Shown in pieces: positions 17,073 to 25,951 of a stretch of 64,000 nucleotides of DNA. The notes beneath the pieces are model-generated. The model was not told where the DNA came from and did no database searches. It saw only the letters and a list, made by a program, of their open reading frames with translations. Made by a program: the position numbers and the translations under genes. This DNA is from Roseateles oligotrophus (lineage in GTDB: Bacteria > Pseudomonadota > Gammaproteobacteria > Burkholderiales > Burkholderiaceae_C): positions 1-64,000 of the forward strand of contig NZ_JACHLP010000003.1 of assembly GCF_014204525.1 (NCBI RefSeq). Direction: 5' to 3'. Within the stretch, counting starts at the first letter, position 1. The number at the start of each line of letters is the position of its first letter.

Positions 17073-19258
17073 CAAAAGCGCCAGTCCAGTGCGGCCGTGG
17101 CGCTGCGCGGCGCCCCCAGATAGGGCAGGCTGCTGCTCAGATTGGCGACGTAGCGGGTATTCGTGAGGTTGTCCACCCGCAGGTTCAGGCTGAGGCGCGG
17201 GTCCAGCTGCAGGCGGGCGCCCAGGCCCAGCAGTTGGTAGGCGCCGTCCCATAAATCATTGGCCGCGTTGGCATAGCGCCGGCCCACATAGCGCCAGTCC
17301 AGGCTCAGGCCCAGGCTGGCCCTGGCCTGCCAGTCCAGCGCGGCGCCGGCCACCCAATCCGGCACATTGGCCGGGCGCTGGCCGGCGCGCGAAACGGGCT
17401 GGCCATTCAGCGGTTCGACAAAGTCCTCGTAGCGCGCCCGCGTATGGCTCAGATGGCCGCTCAGGCTTAGCGCGCTGCTGGGCTGCCAACGGGCGGCCAG
17501 CTCCAGGCCCAGGCTGCTTTGCTCGCCGACCGGGATCACCTTGGTTTTGTCGCTAGGGTCGGTGATGGCGATATGGCGGCGGCGGATCTCATAGACCGCC
17601 GCCGTGGCCGAGCCCCGCCCGCCGTCAAAGCTCAGCTTGCTGCCCAGCTCGAACTGGCGGCCGCGGGTCAAATCAAAATCGCGCAGGGCGCTGAACCCGG
17701 CCGTGGCGAGCAGGCCGGCCGGTGGATCGGCGGCCGTGCTGGCCTGGGCATAGATCTGCCAGTCGGCGCTCAAATCCTTCACCAAGCCCAGGCGGCCGGT
17801 GAGGGGCTTGAAGGTGGTGGCGAACAGCGCCGGGCTGCTGGCCGTGGCTGTGCGCAGATTGCGCGCCAGCAGGCTGATGCGGTCGAAGCGCAGGGCGCTC
17901 ACCAGGGCGAAGCCAGCGCCCAGCACCGTGCGGTTCTCGGCGAACAAGGCCAGGCTGTGCAACTGGTTGCTGGCGCCCGGCGTATAGCCCGGCAGCAGAC
18001 CCGAGGCCGGGTAGAACTGGGCCGCTGCGGGCGCGTAGGGGTCGACCAGATCAAAAGGCTTTTTGATCACCGCGACCGAGTTGGGGAAGCGGGTCTGGCG
18101 GTTATAGCTCCAGTCCAGGCCCAGCGCCGAGTCGGAAGCCCGGCCGGCCAGTTGGCCACTGTGGCTCAGCTCCCAGCGGCTGCCCCAGACCTGCTGGTCA
18201 TGGCGCTGCAGCAAGGCGTTGGAGCGGGCCACCTGGCTGTTGCCGTTCTTGAAGGTATAGGTCTCGACGTTCTCGAAATCGCGCAAGGCGTCGTAGTGAT
18301 ACAGGGTGTGGCGCAGCTGGCTGTGCTCGTTCAGGCGCCAGTCCAGCAGGGAACGCAACCAGGTCACATCCTGCTGGTAACGCCCATCTTCGACGTTGTA
18401 ATTGATGCCCAGGGTGGCGGGATCAAAGCGCAGTTGGCCGGCCACCGCGCCGCCGCCCAAGGGCTGCAGCATCGGCGTGCCCCAGTAGGGCTGGCTGACT
18501 TTCTCGTGCTGGCGCTCCACGGCCAGGGTGTGGCTCACATTCTGAGCCAGGGGCAGCAACCAGGAGGCCGCGAGCTGCCAAGCCTGGCGATCACGCCCCT
18601 GCGTCCACAGCGCGCCTTCGCTGCGATTGAGCTCCAGGCGCAAGACCTGCTCGGCCACACCGCGCTGCAGGCTCAGGGCCGCCTGGCCGCGGCCGCTATC
18701 GCCAAGGCCGAAGCGGAGCCGACCCTGATCGCCGCTGCGGTCGGCGATCTTGGTGATCACATTGAGCGTGCCGCCGACGGCGCCCGAGCCATTCAAAAAG
18801 CTGGAGGGCCCGCCTATGGCCTCCACCCGCTCGACGATCCAGCTGTCCACCGGCCGGGCGGCGATGGCGTCGTACTGCACGCTGATGCCGTTGTAAAGCT
18901 GGGACAGCGAGCCCGAGCCAAAGCCGCGGTAGAACACCGTGCCGGCCGAACCCGGTGGGTCGGCAAAGATCAGGCCGGGCACGCTCTTGAGTATCTCCTG
19001 GGTATTGCTGGCGCCGCGCAACTCGATCTCTTCGCGGTCGAGCACGCTGACGCTGGCCGGCGTCTCGCGCAGGCTCAAACCCAGGCGGGAGCTGCTGCCC
19101 GCGTTTTCATTCAAGCCGGTGGCGGCGATGGCGCTGCCGGTGACCAGCACGGGCGGCAGCTTTTGCAGCGCTTCTTTTTCCTGGGCTTGAACTGGGCAGG
19201 CGCAGGCGAACAGGGCCAGGCTCAGAGCCTGAGCCAGGGGAGAAAACTGATATTTCAT
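17072..19258 (-). CDS. TonB-dependent siderophore receptor
   Basis: Outer-membrane receptor of 728 residues. The signal peptide ends near CPVQAQ (about residue 26). The plug includes LPPVLVTGSA and the siderophore-receptor signature RETPASVSVLDREEIELRGASNTQEILKSVPG, then NGSGAVGGTLNVITK. The barrel ends SATAALDWRF with a terminal Phe. The ligand cannot be read from sequence; ferric siderophore is the family default. ATG 19258 precedes a clear signal peptide. Operon with the DUF2946 gene upstream and the PepSY gene downstream. No convincing Fur box was found by eye in the 123 bp before the start. Confidence 0.92.
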   Translation of the reverse strand: MKYQFSPLAQALSLALFACACPVQAQEKEALQKLPPVLVTGSAIAATGLNENAGSSSRLGLSLRETPASVSVLDREEIELRGASNTQEILKSVPGLIFADPPGSAGTVFYRGFGSGSLSQLYNGISVQYDAIAARPVDSWIVERVEAIGGPSSFLNGSGAVGGTLNVITKIADRSGDQGRLRFGLGDSGRGQAALSLQRGVAEQVLRLELNRSEGALWTQGRDRQAWQLAASWLLPLAQNVSHTLAVERQHEKVSQPYWGTPMLQPLGGGAVAGQLRFDPATLGINYNVEDGRYQQDVTWLRSLLDWRLNEHSQLRHTLYHYDALRDFENVETYTFKNGNSQVARSNALLQRHDQQVWGSRWELSHSGQLAGRASDSALGLDWSYNRQTRFPNSVAVIKKPFDLVDPYAPAAAQFYPASGLLPGYTPGASNQLHSLALFAENRTVLGAGFALVSALRFDRISLLARNLRTATASSPALFATTFKPLTGRLGLVKDLSADWQIYAQASTAADPPAGLLATAGFSALRDFDLTRGRQFELGSKLSFDGGRGSATAAVYEIRRRHIAITDPSDKTKVIPVGEQSSLGLELAARWQPSSALSLSGHLSHTRARYEDFVEPLNGQPVSRAGQRPANVPDWVAGAALDWQARASLGLSLDWRYVGRRYANAANDLWDGAYQLLGLGARLQLDPRLSLNLRVDNLTNTRYVANLSSSLPYLGAPRSATAALDWRF

Positions 19259-19382
19259 AAGACAGGAAATGGGGATGCAGCGGCGCGGCGCGCAGGCCTT
19301 GGCAGGCCTGCGGCCGGGGCCGGGCATGGAATCGAGGAGGGGCGCCGCCGCTATGGGCTGGGCGTCGAGGATCGCGCGCTAT

Positions 19383-19787
19383 TCAGCGCGGCGGCGCGCG
19401 CGGCTGGGCACTGGCCCAAACGTGCAAAGTGCGCGGCGCATGCAGGAACAGGGCCGGCAGGGCCTGGCCCAGCTGGGGCAGCAGAAGCAGGGCTTGATCG
19501 GGCGGGGCGGGTGGCAGGCCCAGCTCATGGCTGTGCAGCGAGCAGCAGGGGCAATGCTTGAGGGTTTGAATCTCGGCAGGAGAGCCCGAGGAGCTTGCTG
19601 CGCCATCCGGCGCCAACAGCACGAGCTTGGCGCCGGTGACGGTACACACCTCCGTCCAGCCCGAGCCCGGCCCCTGGTTCAAGCCGCTTTGCAGCGCGTG
19701 GGAAATCGAAGGTGCAAGCGCGGCCCACAGCATGGCGAAACATGCGATCCAGGCACTCAACAATTGATGACTTCGCTTGAAGACCAT
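19383..19787 (-). CDS. DUF2946 family exported protein
   Basis: A 134-residue protein with an N-terminal signal anchor (LLSAWIACFAMLWAALAPSISHA) and the family hallmark HCPCCSLH near the middle, a likely metal-binding CxxC-His cluster. DUF2946 proteins are commonly encoded with TonB receptors and copper or iron uptake genes, as here. The ATG at 19787 was chosen because it starts the hydrophobic segment. Biochemical role unknown. Confidence 0.8.
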   Translation of the reverse strand: MVFKRSHQLLSAWIACFAMLWAALAPSISHALQSGLNQGPGSGWTEVCTVTGAKLVLLAPDGAASSSGSPAEIQTLKHCPCCSLHSHELGLPPAPPDQALLLLPQLGQALPALFLHAPRTLHVWASAQPRAPPR

Positions 19788-19876
19788 GGTGGGAAATTCT
19801 AGGGCGGGCTTCGGTCGCGGCAGGGTAGCGAGTGCGCAGATCGAAGCCCATTTGCTTTGCCGCAAAAAGTCTGCAA

Positions 19877-20419
19877 TCAGACTCGCTCCAGTGCACGGTG
19901 AGGCAAGGGGGGCAGCAGCACCCGGATAGCATCCCCGGGACGCACAAGACCGGAGTTGAGCACCACGGCCATGATGCCCGCCTTGCGAATCAGGCGCCCA
20001 TCGGCCGCACGCTCCAGCACGGCGGCCAATAGGCCGGCCTGGAATTGCTCGATCTGCCCGCAGGGGTTGCGCAGGCCGGTGACCCGCAAACGCGCAGAGT
20101 CGCCAATGCTCAAGACCGTGTCCACGGGCAAGGCCAGCAGGTCCAGGCCCTGGGTCGTGAGGTTCTCGCCCATCTGGCCTGGCGAGACTTGGAGGCCCTG
20201 CCTGCTCAGTTGCTCAAACAGCTCGGCCTGTATGAGGTGAACCTGGCGCAGATTGGGCTGGGTCGGATCTTGCGCCACACGCGAACGGTGCTTGACCGTC
20301 TCGCCGCAATGCACATCACCCTCCACGCCCAAGCCGGCCAACAAGTTCAGCTGCGGCATGGCCGATTTGGAAAAGCTATGCGTCTGGCTGCGATGCAGGG
20401 CAAGAACTTGGGCAGTCAT
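19877..20419 (-). CDS. MOSC-domain protein
   Basis: A 180-residue MOSC (molybdenum cofactor sulfurase C-terminal) domain protein, a stand-alone YiiM-like form. GVEGDVHCGETVKHRSR and QVHLIQAELFEQL at the front and GENLTTQGLDLLALPVDTVLSIG plus LRVTGLRNPCGQIEQF are typical, with the conserved Cys in RNPCGQ that could carry sulfur or ligate Mo. A role in N-hydroxylated base reduction is known for some relatives and cannot be assigned here. It ends 11 bp before the ung stop region and may share a transcript. Confidence 0.88.
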   Translation of the reverse strand: MTAQVLALHRSQTHSFSKSAMPQLNLLAGLGVEGDVHCGETVKHRSRVAQDPTQPNLRQVHLIQAELFEQLSRQGLQVSPGQMGENLTTQGLDLLALPVDTVLSIGDSARLRVTGLRNPCGQIEQFQAGLLAAVLERAADGRLIRKAGIMAVVLNSGLVRPGDAIRVLLPPLPHRALERV

Positions 20420-20430
20420 GGCTTCCGGGT

Positions 20431-21144
20431 CTAAAAAAGAGTGTTGCCGCAGGCCGCGCTCAAGCCCCAGTCGAGCTCCACGCCCCGCGCTCCCAACCAG
20501 GCCTGCGCCTGCGAGAAATGCCCGCAGCCGATAAAGGGCTGGGGCGGCCGCAGGGCCGACAGCGGCGAAGGATGGTTGGCTTGCAGAATCAGATGCGCGC
20601 CCTGCCCTGCTGCCTCAATCAAAAGCGCTTTGGCTTGCGCATGAGCGCCCCAGAGCATGAAGACCTTGGGCGCGGCGTCCTGGGCCACGGCCTGGATCAG
20701 GCGGTCGGTGAAGGCCTCCCAGCCCTTGCCCGCATGGCTGGCGGGCGCACCGTCCTCCACCGTCAGCACGGTGTTGAGCAGCAGCACGCCGCGCGCGGCC
20801 CAGGGCTTGAGCGAGCCCTCCATCGGCGGCTGCTGGCCCAGATCGCGCTGCAGCTCCTTGAAGAGATTGCGCAAGCTGGGCGGGAATTTGCAGCCGGGTG
20901 CCACCGAGAAGGCCAGGCCCTCGGCCTGGCCCGCACCGTGGTACGGATCCTGCCCCAGGATCACGACGCGGCAGGCCGAGAGCGGGGTCAGCCGCAGGGC
21001 GGCCAGAGGGTCGGGCGGATAGATCGCGGCGCCGGCCTGGTGGCGTGCGTCCAGGTAAGCGCTGAGCCCAAGACCCGCCGGGCTTTGCGCCCAGGCTTGC
21101 AGCAGCGGCTGCCAGCCTGTGTCCAGCGGTGCGCCCCAGTCCAT
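20431..21144 (-). CDS. ung: Uracil-DNA glycosylase, family 1
   Basis: Excises uracil from DNA; 237 residues. Family-1 motifs are intact: the water-activating GQDPYH motif (VVILGQDPYHGAGQAEGLAFSV), LLLNTVLTVEDG, and the Leu-loop HPSPLSA in NHPSPLSALR. The ATG at 21144 lies only 7 bp beyond the trpC stop codon, so ung probably depends on the trp transcript, an arrangement seen in other beta-proteobacteria. Confidence 0.97.
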   Translation of the reverse strand: MDWGAPLDTGWQPLLQAWAQSPAGLGLSAYLDARHQAGAAIYPPDPLAALRLTPLSACRVVILGQDPYHGAGQAEGLAFSVAPGCKFPPSLRNLFKELQRDLGQQPPMEGSLKPWAARGVLLLNTVLTVEDGAPASHAGKGWEAFTDRLIQAVAQDAAPKVFMLWGAHAQAKALLIEAAGQGAHLILQANHPSPLSALRPPQPFIGCGHFSQAQAWLGARGVELDWGLSAACGNTLF

Positions 21145-21151
21145 CAGACGA

Positions 21152-21940
21152 TCAGGCGAACAGCGCCGCCAGGGCCTCGCCCGGCTCGGGCGCGCGCATA
21201 AAGGCCTCGCCGACCAGGAAGGCATGCACATTCGCCGCGCGCATCTTCTGCACATCGGTGTGGGCCAGGATGCCGCTCTCGGTCACCAGCAATTTGTCTT
21301 GCGGCACGCGCTCCAGCAGGCCCAAGGTCGTGTCCAGCGTGACCTCGAAGCTGCGCAGATTGCGATTGTTGATGCCTAGCAGCGGGGTCTTCAGCCGCAG
21401 GGCGCGGTCCAGCTCGGCCCCGTCATGCACCTCCACCAGCACATCCATCTGCAGGCTCAGGGCCAGGGCCTCCAGGTCGGCCATCTGCGCGTCGTCCAGG
21501 CAGGCCGCGATCAGCAGAATGCAGTCCGCCCCCATGGCGCGCGCTTCATAGACCTGGTATTCATCGACCATGAAGTCCTTGCGCAGCACCGGCAGGGCGC
21601 AGGCGGCGCGAGCCTGCTCCAGAAAGGCTTGCGAGCCCTGGAAGAACTGCGCATCGGTCAGCACGCTCAAACAGGCCGCGCCGTGCTGGGCATAGCTCTG
21701 CGCGATCTGGGCGGGGCGGAAGTCGGCGCGCAGCACGCCCTTGCTGGGGCTGGCCTTCTTGATCTCGGCGATGACGGCGCTCTGGCCCGCCGCGATCTTG
21801 GCGCGCAGCGCGGCCTCGAAGCCGCGCGTGTCGCGGCGCGCCTCGGCCTCTTCGCGCTGGCTGGCCAGCGAGCGGGCCTGGCGAGCCAGCTTCAATTCCT
21901 CGTGCTTGACGGCGACGATGCGGTTCAGGATGTCGGACAT
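21152..21940 (-). CDS. trpC: Indole-3-glycerol phosphate synthase
   Basis: Tryptophan pathway enzyme closing the indole ring; 262-residue TIM barrel. [16 protein letters not shown] is the usual start, [12 protein letters not shown] contains catalytic Lys, [21 protein letters not shown] carries the second Lys and Asp, and [14 protein letters not shown] and TESGI complete the phosphate site. It lies downstream of the mqsA antitoxin gene rather than directly after trpD. Confidence 0.97.
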   Translation of the reverse strand: MSDILNRIVAVKHEELKLARQARSLASQREEAEARRDTRGFEAALRAKIAAGQSAVIAEIKKASPSKGVLRADFRPAQIAQSYAQHGAACLSVLTDAQFFQGSQAFLEQARAACALPVLRKDFMVDEYQVYEARAMGADCILLIAACLDDAQMADLEALALSLQMDVLVEVHDGAELDRALRLKTPLLGINNRNLRSFEVTLDTTLGLLERVPQDKLLVTESGILAHTDVQKMRAANVHAFLVGEAFMRAPEPGEALAALFA

Positions 21941-21983
21941 AGATCGTTTCACTTGGTTTGGCGCTGCCAAACGGCCTGGCATA

Positions 21984-22391
21984 TCAGGCCGTCCTCAGCT
22001 CGTTCAACAGGTCCGGGTGCCTGTCCAGCAATTGGAGCAGCTTCACCAGGGCCAGCGGCGGTTTGGTCTTGCCGGTTTCATAACGCGAGAAGGCATTGAC
22101 ACCACCACCAAAAATTTCAGCGGCCTCGCGCTGGTCCAGCGCCAGCTTCTTGCGCACCTTGACGATGAAGTCGGGGGCCACGCTGGCCGCATTCACCTGC
22201 TTTGCAAAGCTGCGCATGGCCTGCATGACGCGCTCCGACTCGGCGGCATCCAGAATCGACTCACCACAAGCCGGGCAGAAATCCCCCCTGACGGCCGCAA
22301 TCGACAGGTGTTCGCCCTTGTAGGTATAGGGCTGGTCGCGGGTGTCAGGGATCAGTTCGGCCGCGCCACAAACAGGGCATTTCATGCTCAT
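21984..22391 (-). CDS. mqsA: MqsA antitoxin and repressor
   Basis: A 135-residue antitoxin with the two-domain MqsA plan: N-terminal zinc domain with paired CPVC and CPAC motifs, C-terminal HTH ([29 protein letters not shown]). The [12 protein letters not shown] segment matches the E. coli protein as remembered. It neutralises MqsR and represses its own promoter. The ATG overlaps the mqsR stop (ATGA). Toxin-first order is normal for this family. It sits between trpD and trpC on the same strand. Confidence 0.95.
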   Translation of the reverse strand: MSMKCPVCGAAELIPDTRDQPYTYKGEHLSIAAVRGDFCPACGESILDAAESERVMQAMRSFAKQVNAASVAPDFIVKVRKKLALDQREAAEIFGGGVNAFSRYETGKTKPPLALVKLLQLLDRHPDLLNELRTA

Positions 22392-22684
22392 AGCTCCTTG
22401 AAGGACACGATCAACACATCGTCCACGACCGTCAATTTCAGATACACATCACCCAACTGAGTGCGCGGGCGGTAGACGTCTTGCCAGATCGTATGGTCGG
22501 CATGGGTGGTCATGCTTTTGTAAAAATCCTGGGACGAAAGCGCCATCACCACCGCCAGCAAGCCAGGGAAGTCAAAACCCAGTTCTGCGGCCCCCAGTCG
22601 CGCCCCATGGGTAGTGCGAACCCGGCCCGCCTCGACCAAAGCCTTGACTACGCTCAGCTTGCAGTGCGGTGAGCGTTTTTCCAT
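22388..22684 (-). CDS. mqsR: MqsR toxin, mRNA interferase
   Basis: Ribosome-independent mRNA interferase of 98 residues, the same length as E. coli MqsR, which cleaves at GC-N sites. The start MEKRSPHCKLSVVKALV and the block DFYKSMTTHADHTIWQDVYRP match the family closely, including Lys, Tyr and Arg residues of the active site (KSMTT, VYRP), so the toxin looks intact. A TAACC/GGTTA inverted repeat lies 11 bp upstream. Inserted within the trp operon, same strand. Confidence 0.95.
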   Translation of the reverse strand: MEKRSPHCKLSVVKALVEAGRVRTTHGARLGAAELGFDFPGLLAVVMALSSQDFYKSMTTHADHTIWQDVYRPRTQLGDVYLKLTVVDDVLIVSFKEL

Positions 22685-22695
22685 GCCGGGAATAA

Positions 22696-22710
22696 TAACC
22701 TACTTGGTTA
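22696..22710 (-). promoter_or_regulatory. Probable MqsA operator
   Basis: Inverted repeat TAACC, five bases, GGTTA immediately upstream of mqsR. It resembles the AACCT/AGGTT palindromes bound by E. coli MqsA (from memory). It overlaps a second inverted repeat ACTTG, seven bases, CAAGT, and a -35-like TTGAT. Confidence 0.6.
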
Positions 22711-22737
22711 AATCAAGTGGACTTGCCGCCAGTTCGT

Positions 22738-23772
22738 TTAGGCCCCACCCAGGCGCTGAGTAGCGGAAACAAACTGATCCAGCTTGGCACGCGCCGCGCC
22801 GCTGGCAATCGCCGCGCGGGCGCGCTCAATGCCATCGGCTATCGAGCTGGCCACATTGGCGGCGTAGAGCGTGGCACCGGCGTTGAGGATGACGATGTCG
22901 CGGGCGGCGCCGGCCTGGTTGTCCAGCGCGCCCAGCAGCATCTGGCGCGATTGCTCGGGGTTGTCGACCCGCAGCGTGCGGTTGGAGACCATGGCCAGGC
23001 CGAAGTCCTCGGGGTGGATTTCGTACTCGCGCACCGCGCCGTCCTTCAGCTCACCCACCAGGGTGGAGGCGCCCAGCGAGATCTCGTCCATGCCGTCCTT
23101 GCCGTAGACCACCAGCGCATGCTCGGCGCCCAGGCGCTGCATGACGCGCACCTGGATGCCCACCAGATCGGGGTGGAACACGCCCATCAGAATGTTCGGC
23201 GCACCGGCCGGGTTGGTCAGCGGGCCCAGGATGTTGAAGATGGTGCGCACACCTAACTCTTTACGCACCGGGGCGATGTTCTTCATGGCCGGGTGGTGGT
23301 TGGGCGCGAACATGAAGCCGATGCCGGTCTCCTGCACGCTCTGCGCCACCTGCTCGGGCTGCAGCATGATGTTGGCGCCCAGGGCCTCCAGCACATCGGC
23401 GCTGCCGGTCTTGCTGGAGACGCTGCGATTGCCATGCTTGGCCACCTGCGCTCCGGCCGCGGCGGCCACAAACATGGAGCAGGTGGAGATATTGAAGGTG
23501 TGCGAACCGTCGCCGCCCGTGCCCACCACATCGACCAGATGCTTGCCCGGCTGCAGCGGCACCTTGTTGGACAGCTCGCGCATCACTTGCGCGGCGGCGG
23601 CAATCTCGCCAATGGTCTCCTTCTTGACGCGCAGGCCGACCAGCAGGGCGGCGGCCATCACCGGCGGCATCTCGCCGGCCATGATGCGGCGCATCAGGGC
23701 CAGCATCTCGTCGTGGAAGATCTCGCGGTGTTCGATGACGCGGGTCAGCGCTTCGGCATTGGTGATGGACAT
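22738..23772 (-). CDS. trpD: Anthranilate phosphoribosyltransferase
   Basis: Transfers phosphoribose to anthranilate; 344 residues, full length. The PRPP-binding glycine motif [20 protein letters not shown], the [21 protein letters not shown] segment and [29 protein letters not shown] are all canonical. It stops 53 bp before mqsR and starts 47 bp after ltaE ends. Part of the split trp operon. Confidence 0.97.
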   Translation of the reverse strand: MSITNAEALTRVIEHREIFHDEMLALMRRIMAGEMPPVMAAALLVGLRVKKETIGEIAAAAQVMRELSNKVPLQPGKHLVDVVGTGGDGSHTFNISTCSMFVAAAAGAQVAKHGNRSVSSKTGSADVLEALGANIMLQPEQVAQSVQETGIGFMFAPNHHPAMKNIAPVRKELGVRTIFNILGPLTNPAGAPNILMGVFHPDLVGIQVRVMQRLGAEHALVVYGKDGMDEISLGASTLVGELKDGAVREYEIHPEDFGLAMVSNRTLRVDNPEQSRQMLLGALDNQAGAARDIVILNAGATLYAANVASSIADGIERARAAIASGAARAKLDQFVSATQRLGGA

Positions 23773-23819
23773 GGTCTTGTCACTCCAGGATTGCAGCGTT
23801 GAAGGAATCGATCAGTAAA

Positions 23820-24893
23820 TCAGTAAGGGCCGGTCGCCGCCTTGGCCGCGGCCGGCTTGGCCGGATCGGCAAAGAACTCGCGCACGGCGGCCAGGGTGCG
23901 TTCTATGCCCTCGCAGTCCACATCCAGATGCGTGACAAAGCGCAGGCCTATCAGGCCGGTGGCCCAGATGCCGCGCGATTTCAGATGCGCCAGCAGATCG
24001 GCGCCGAGCCCATCCGCCACATCGACGAAGACGATATTGGTGGCGGCCGAACGCAGGCTCAAGCCGGGGATGGCGCTCAAGCCCTCGGCCAGCTGGGCCG
24101 CCAAGGCATGGTCCTCGTGCAGGCGCTGAACATGGTGGTCCAGCGCATGCTCGGCCGCGGCGGCCAGCAAGCCCACCTGGCGCATGCCACCGCCCACCAT
24201 CTTGCGCAGGCGTTTGGCGCGGGCGATCAGCTCCTCGGAGCCGCACAGCACCGAGCCCACCGGCGCGCCCAGGCCCTTGCTGAAGCAGACCGAGACGCTG
24301 TCGAAATAACTCGTGATGCGGGCGAGCGCGGCAAACACATCGCCGCCCGGCCCGGCATCGGCCGCCGCGGCATTGAAGACGCGCGCACCGTCCAGATGGC
24401 AGGCCAGGCCGTGCTGGCGGGCCAGGGCCGTGGCCTCGGCCAGATAGCTGTGCGGCATGACCTGGCCGTTCCAGGTGTTCTCCAGGCAGAGCAGGCGGCT
24501 GCGGGCGAAATGCGGGTCGTCCGGCTTGATGGCGGCGGCGATATCGGCCAGGGCCATCTGGCCCCGCGCGTCCTGCAGCAGCGGCTGTGGCTGGATGCTG
24601 CCCAGCACGGCCGCGCCGCCGCCCTCGTAGCGGTAGGTGTGGGCGAGCTGGCCGACGATGTATTCATCGCCGCGCTGGCAATGCGCCAGCATGCCGCACA
24701 GATTGCTCTGCGTGCCGCTGGGCATGAAGAGCGCGGCCTCCATGCCGGTCAGGGCGGCGACGCGCTGCTGCAGGGCCAGCACGCTGGGGTCGTCACCGAA
24801 CACATCGTCGCCCACCTCGGCGCGGGCAATCGCCTCGCGCATAGCGGCCGTGGGTCGGGTAACGGTATCGCTGCGCAGGTCGATGATCTTCAT
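23820..24893 (-). CDS. ltaE: Low-specificity L-threonine aldolase
   Basis: PLP enzyme of 357 residues cleaving threonine or allo-threonine to glycine and acetaldehyde. The N-terminus [18 protein letters not shown] and [15 protein letters not shown] are family signatures. The PLP Lys is in [18 protein letters not shown] and the Asp that contacts the PLP ring in [12 protein letters not shown]. The start lies 4 bp after the trpG stop, so it is cotranscribed with trp genes although not a tryptophan enzyme. Its tail [12 protein letters not shown] extends beyond the usual end. Confidence 0.95.
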   Translation of the reverse strand: MKIIDLRSDTVTRPTAAMREAIARAEVGDDVFGDDPSVLALQQRVAALTGMEAALFMPSGTQSNLCGMLAHCQRGDEYIVGQLAHTYRYEGGGAAVLGSIQPQPLLQDARGQMALADIAAAIKPDDPHFARSRLLCLENTWNGQVMPHSYLAEATALARQHGLACHLDGARVFNAAAADAGPGGDVFAALARITSYFDSVSVCFSKGLGAPVGSVLCGSEELIARAKRLRKMVGGGMRQVGLLAAAAEHALDHHVQRLHEDHALAAQLAEGLSAIPGLSLRSAATNIVFVDVADGLGADLLAHLKSRGIWATGLIGLRFVTHLDVDCEGIERTLAAVREFFADPAKPAAAKAATGPY

Positions 24894-24897
24894 GAGC

Positions 24898-25485
24898 TCA
24901 CAAAGCCAGGTTGAGGAAGTTCTTCAACATGGCATGGCCATGCTCGGACAGTATGGACTCGGGGTGGAACTGCACGCCCTCCATGGGCGTGGCCGTGCCG
25001 GCCAGGGCGCGGTGGCGCACGCCCATGATCTCGCCGTCCTCGCTGCGCGCCGTGATGTCGAATTCCTTGGGGCAGGAGGCTTCTTCGATCACCAGGGAGT
25101 GGTAGCGGATGACGCTGAACTCACGCGGCAGGTTCTTGAACACGCCTTTCTGATCGGTGCTCAGCATGCTGGCCTTGCCATGCATCTGGGTCTTGGCCCG
25201 CACGATCTTGCCGCCCAAGGCCGCACCCATGCTTTGATGGCCCAGGCAAACGCCCAGGATGGGCAGCTTGCCCATGAATTCCTGGATGGCGGCGATGCAG
25301 ATGCCGGCCTCGGCGGGCGAGCAGGGGCCGGGCGAGAGCACCAGATGGTCGGGCTTGAGCGCGGCAATCTCGGCCAGTGTGATCTCGTCGTTACGGGCGA
25401 CCTGGACCTCGGCGCCCAGCTCACCGAAGTACTGCACCAGATTGAAGGTGAAGCTGTCGTAGTTGTCTATCATCAGCAGGCGCAT
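24898..25485 (-). CDS. trpG: Anthranilate synthase glutaminase component
   Basis: Class I glutamine amidotransferase of 195 residues supplying ammonia to Trp[17 protein letters not shown] is the conserved start, the nucleophile Cys is in [11 protein letters not shown], and the His/Glu pair in [10 protein letters not shown]. The start is supported by TTGGAG 8 bp upstream. That ribosome-binding site lies in the arm of the inverted repeat bounding the GxxExxY segment. Confidence 0.97.
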   Translation of the reverse strand: MRLLMIDNYDSFTFNLVQYFGELGAEVQVARNDEITLAEIAALKPDHLVLSPGPCSPAEAGICIAAIQEFMGKLPILGVCLGHQSMGAALGGKIVRAKTQMHGKASMLSTDQKGVFKNLPREFSVIRYHSLVIEEASCPKEFDITARSEDGEIMGVRHRALAGTATPMEGVQFHPESILSEHGHAMLKNFLNLAL

Positions 25486-25490
25486 GATTC

Positions 25491-25948
25491 GGCTCCAAAA
25501 CAAAATGCAACCACAGAGGCACTGAGACACAGAGGCTTTGAGTTCATAGCGCCACCCTCTTCAGCCCTTGACGCAATTGCGCGCAATTGAAATTGATCAA
25601 CAAACCTGTAGGCAAATTCAGCAGCTTCAGATAGGTCAATAGCTGCGCGGTATGAACCGCCTCCAATCGTTCAACTGCCTTCAACTCCAGCACCAAACTT
25701 TCCTCAACGATCAAATCCACCCGATAGCTTTGAGCCAGGGGGACGCCCTTGTAGACGATGGGCATTTCAATCTGACGCCGAAACTGGATGCCTCGCAATG
25801 CAAACTCGGCGCACAAGGCAGCTTCATATGCAGCTTCAAGAAGCCCTGGACCTAACTCTCGGTGAACCTCAATGGCCGCACCTATCGTGAGCTCGGACAC
25901 ATCAAAACTCTGTGCCTCTGTGCCTCTGTGGTTGCATTGATTGGAGCC
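25491..25948. mobile_element. Inverted-repeat-bounded segment carrying a GxxExxY gene
   Basis: The ends form an inverted repeat. A 19-bp perfect core AATGCAACCACAGAGGCAC (25504-25522) is inverted at 25920-25938, with an outer GGCTCCAA (25491-25498) matched by TTGGAGCC (25941-25948). Inner imperfect copies of ACAGAGGCAC follow. The segment lies exactly at the trpE/trpG junction and is less GC-rich than its surroundings. No target-site duplication was recognised. Mobility is an inference from the repeats, the location and the family's frequent association with such repeats. Confidence 0.5.
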
Positions 25949-25951
25949 CAT
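25544..25951 (-). CDS. GxxExxY family protein
   Basis: A 135-residue protein of the GxxExxY family, named for a motif seen here as GPGLLEAAY (about residues 34-42). The family is often regarded as PD-(D/E)XK nuclease-like; [17 protein letters not shown] fits the D...ExK pattern of that fold. No function is established. The ATG at 25951 overlaps the trpE stop by one base; the first residues (CNHRGTEAQ) are translated repeat sequence. A GTG at 25900 would give a start just before the conserved domain ([17 protein letters not shown]). Sandwiched between trpE and trpG. Confidence 0.78.
   Translation of the reverse strand: MGSNQCNHRGTEAQSFDVSELTIGAAIEVHRELGPGLLEAAYEAALCAEFALRGIQFRRQIEMPIVYKGVPLAQSYRVDLIVEESLVLELKAVERLEAVHTAQLLTYLKLLNLPTGLLINFNCAQLRQGLKRVAL

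Noticed and set aside
17519-19561. 680-codon plus-strand frame opposite the siderophore receptor
   Set aside because: Antisense shadow; the minus-strand protein has clear family motifs.
19788-19876. Possible Fur box before the DUF2946 gene
   Set aside because: No 19-bp GATAAT-type inverted repeat could be matched reasonably.
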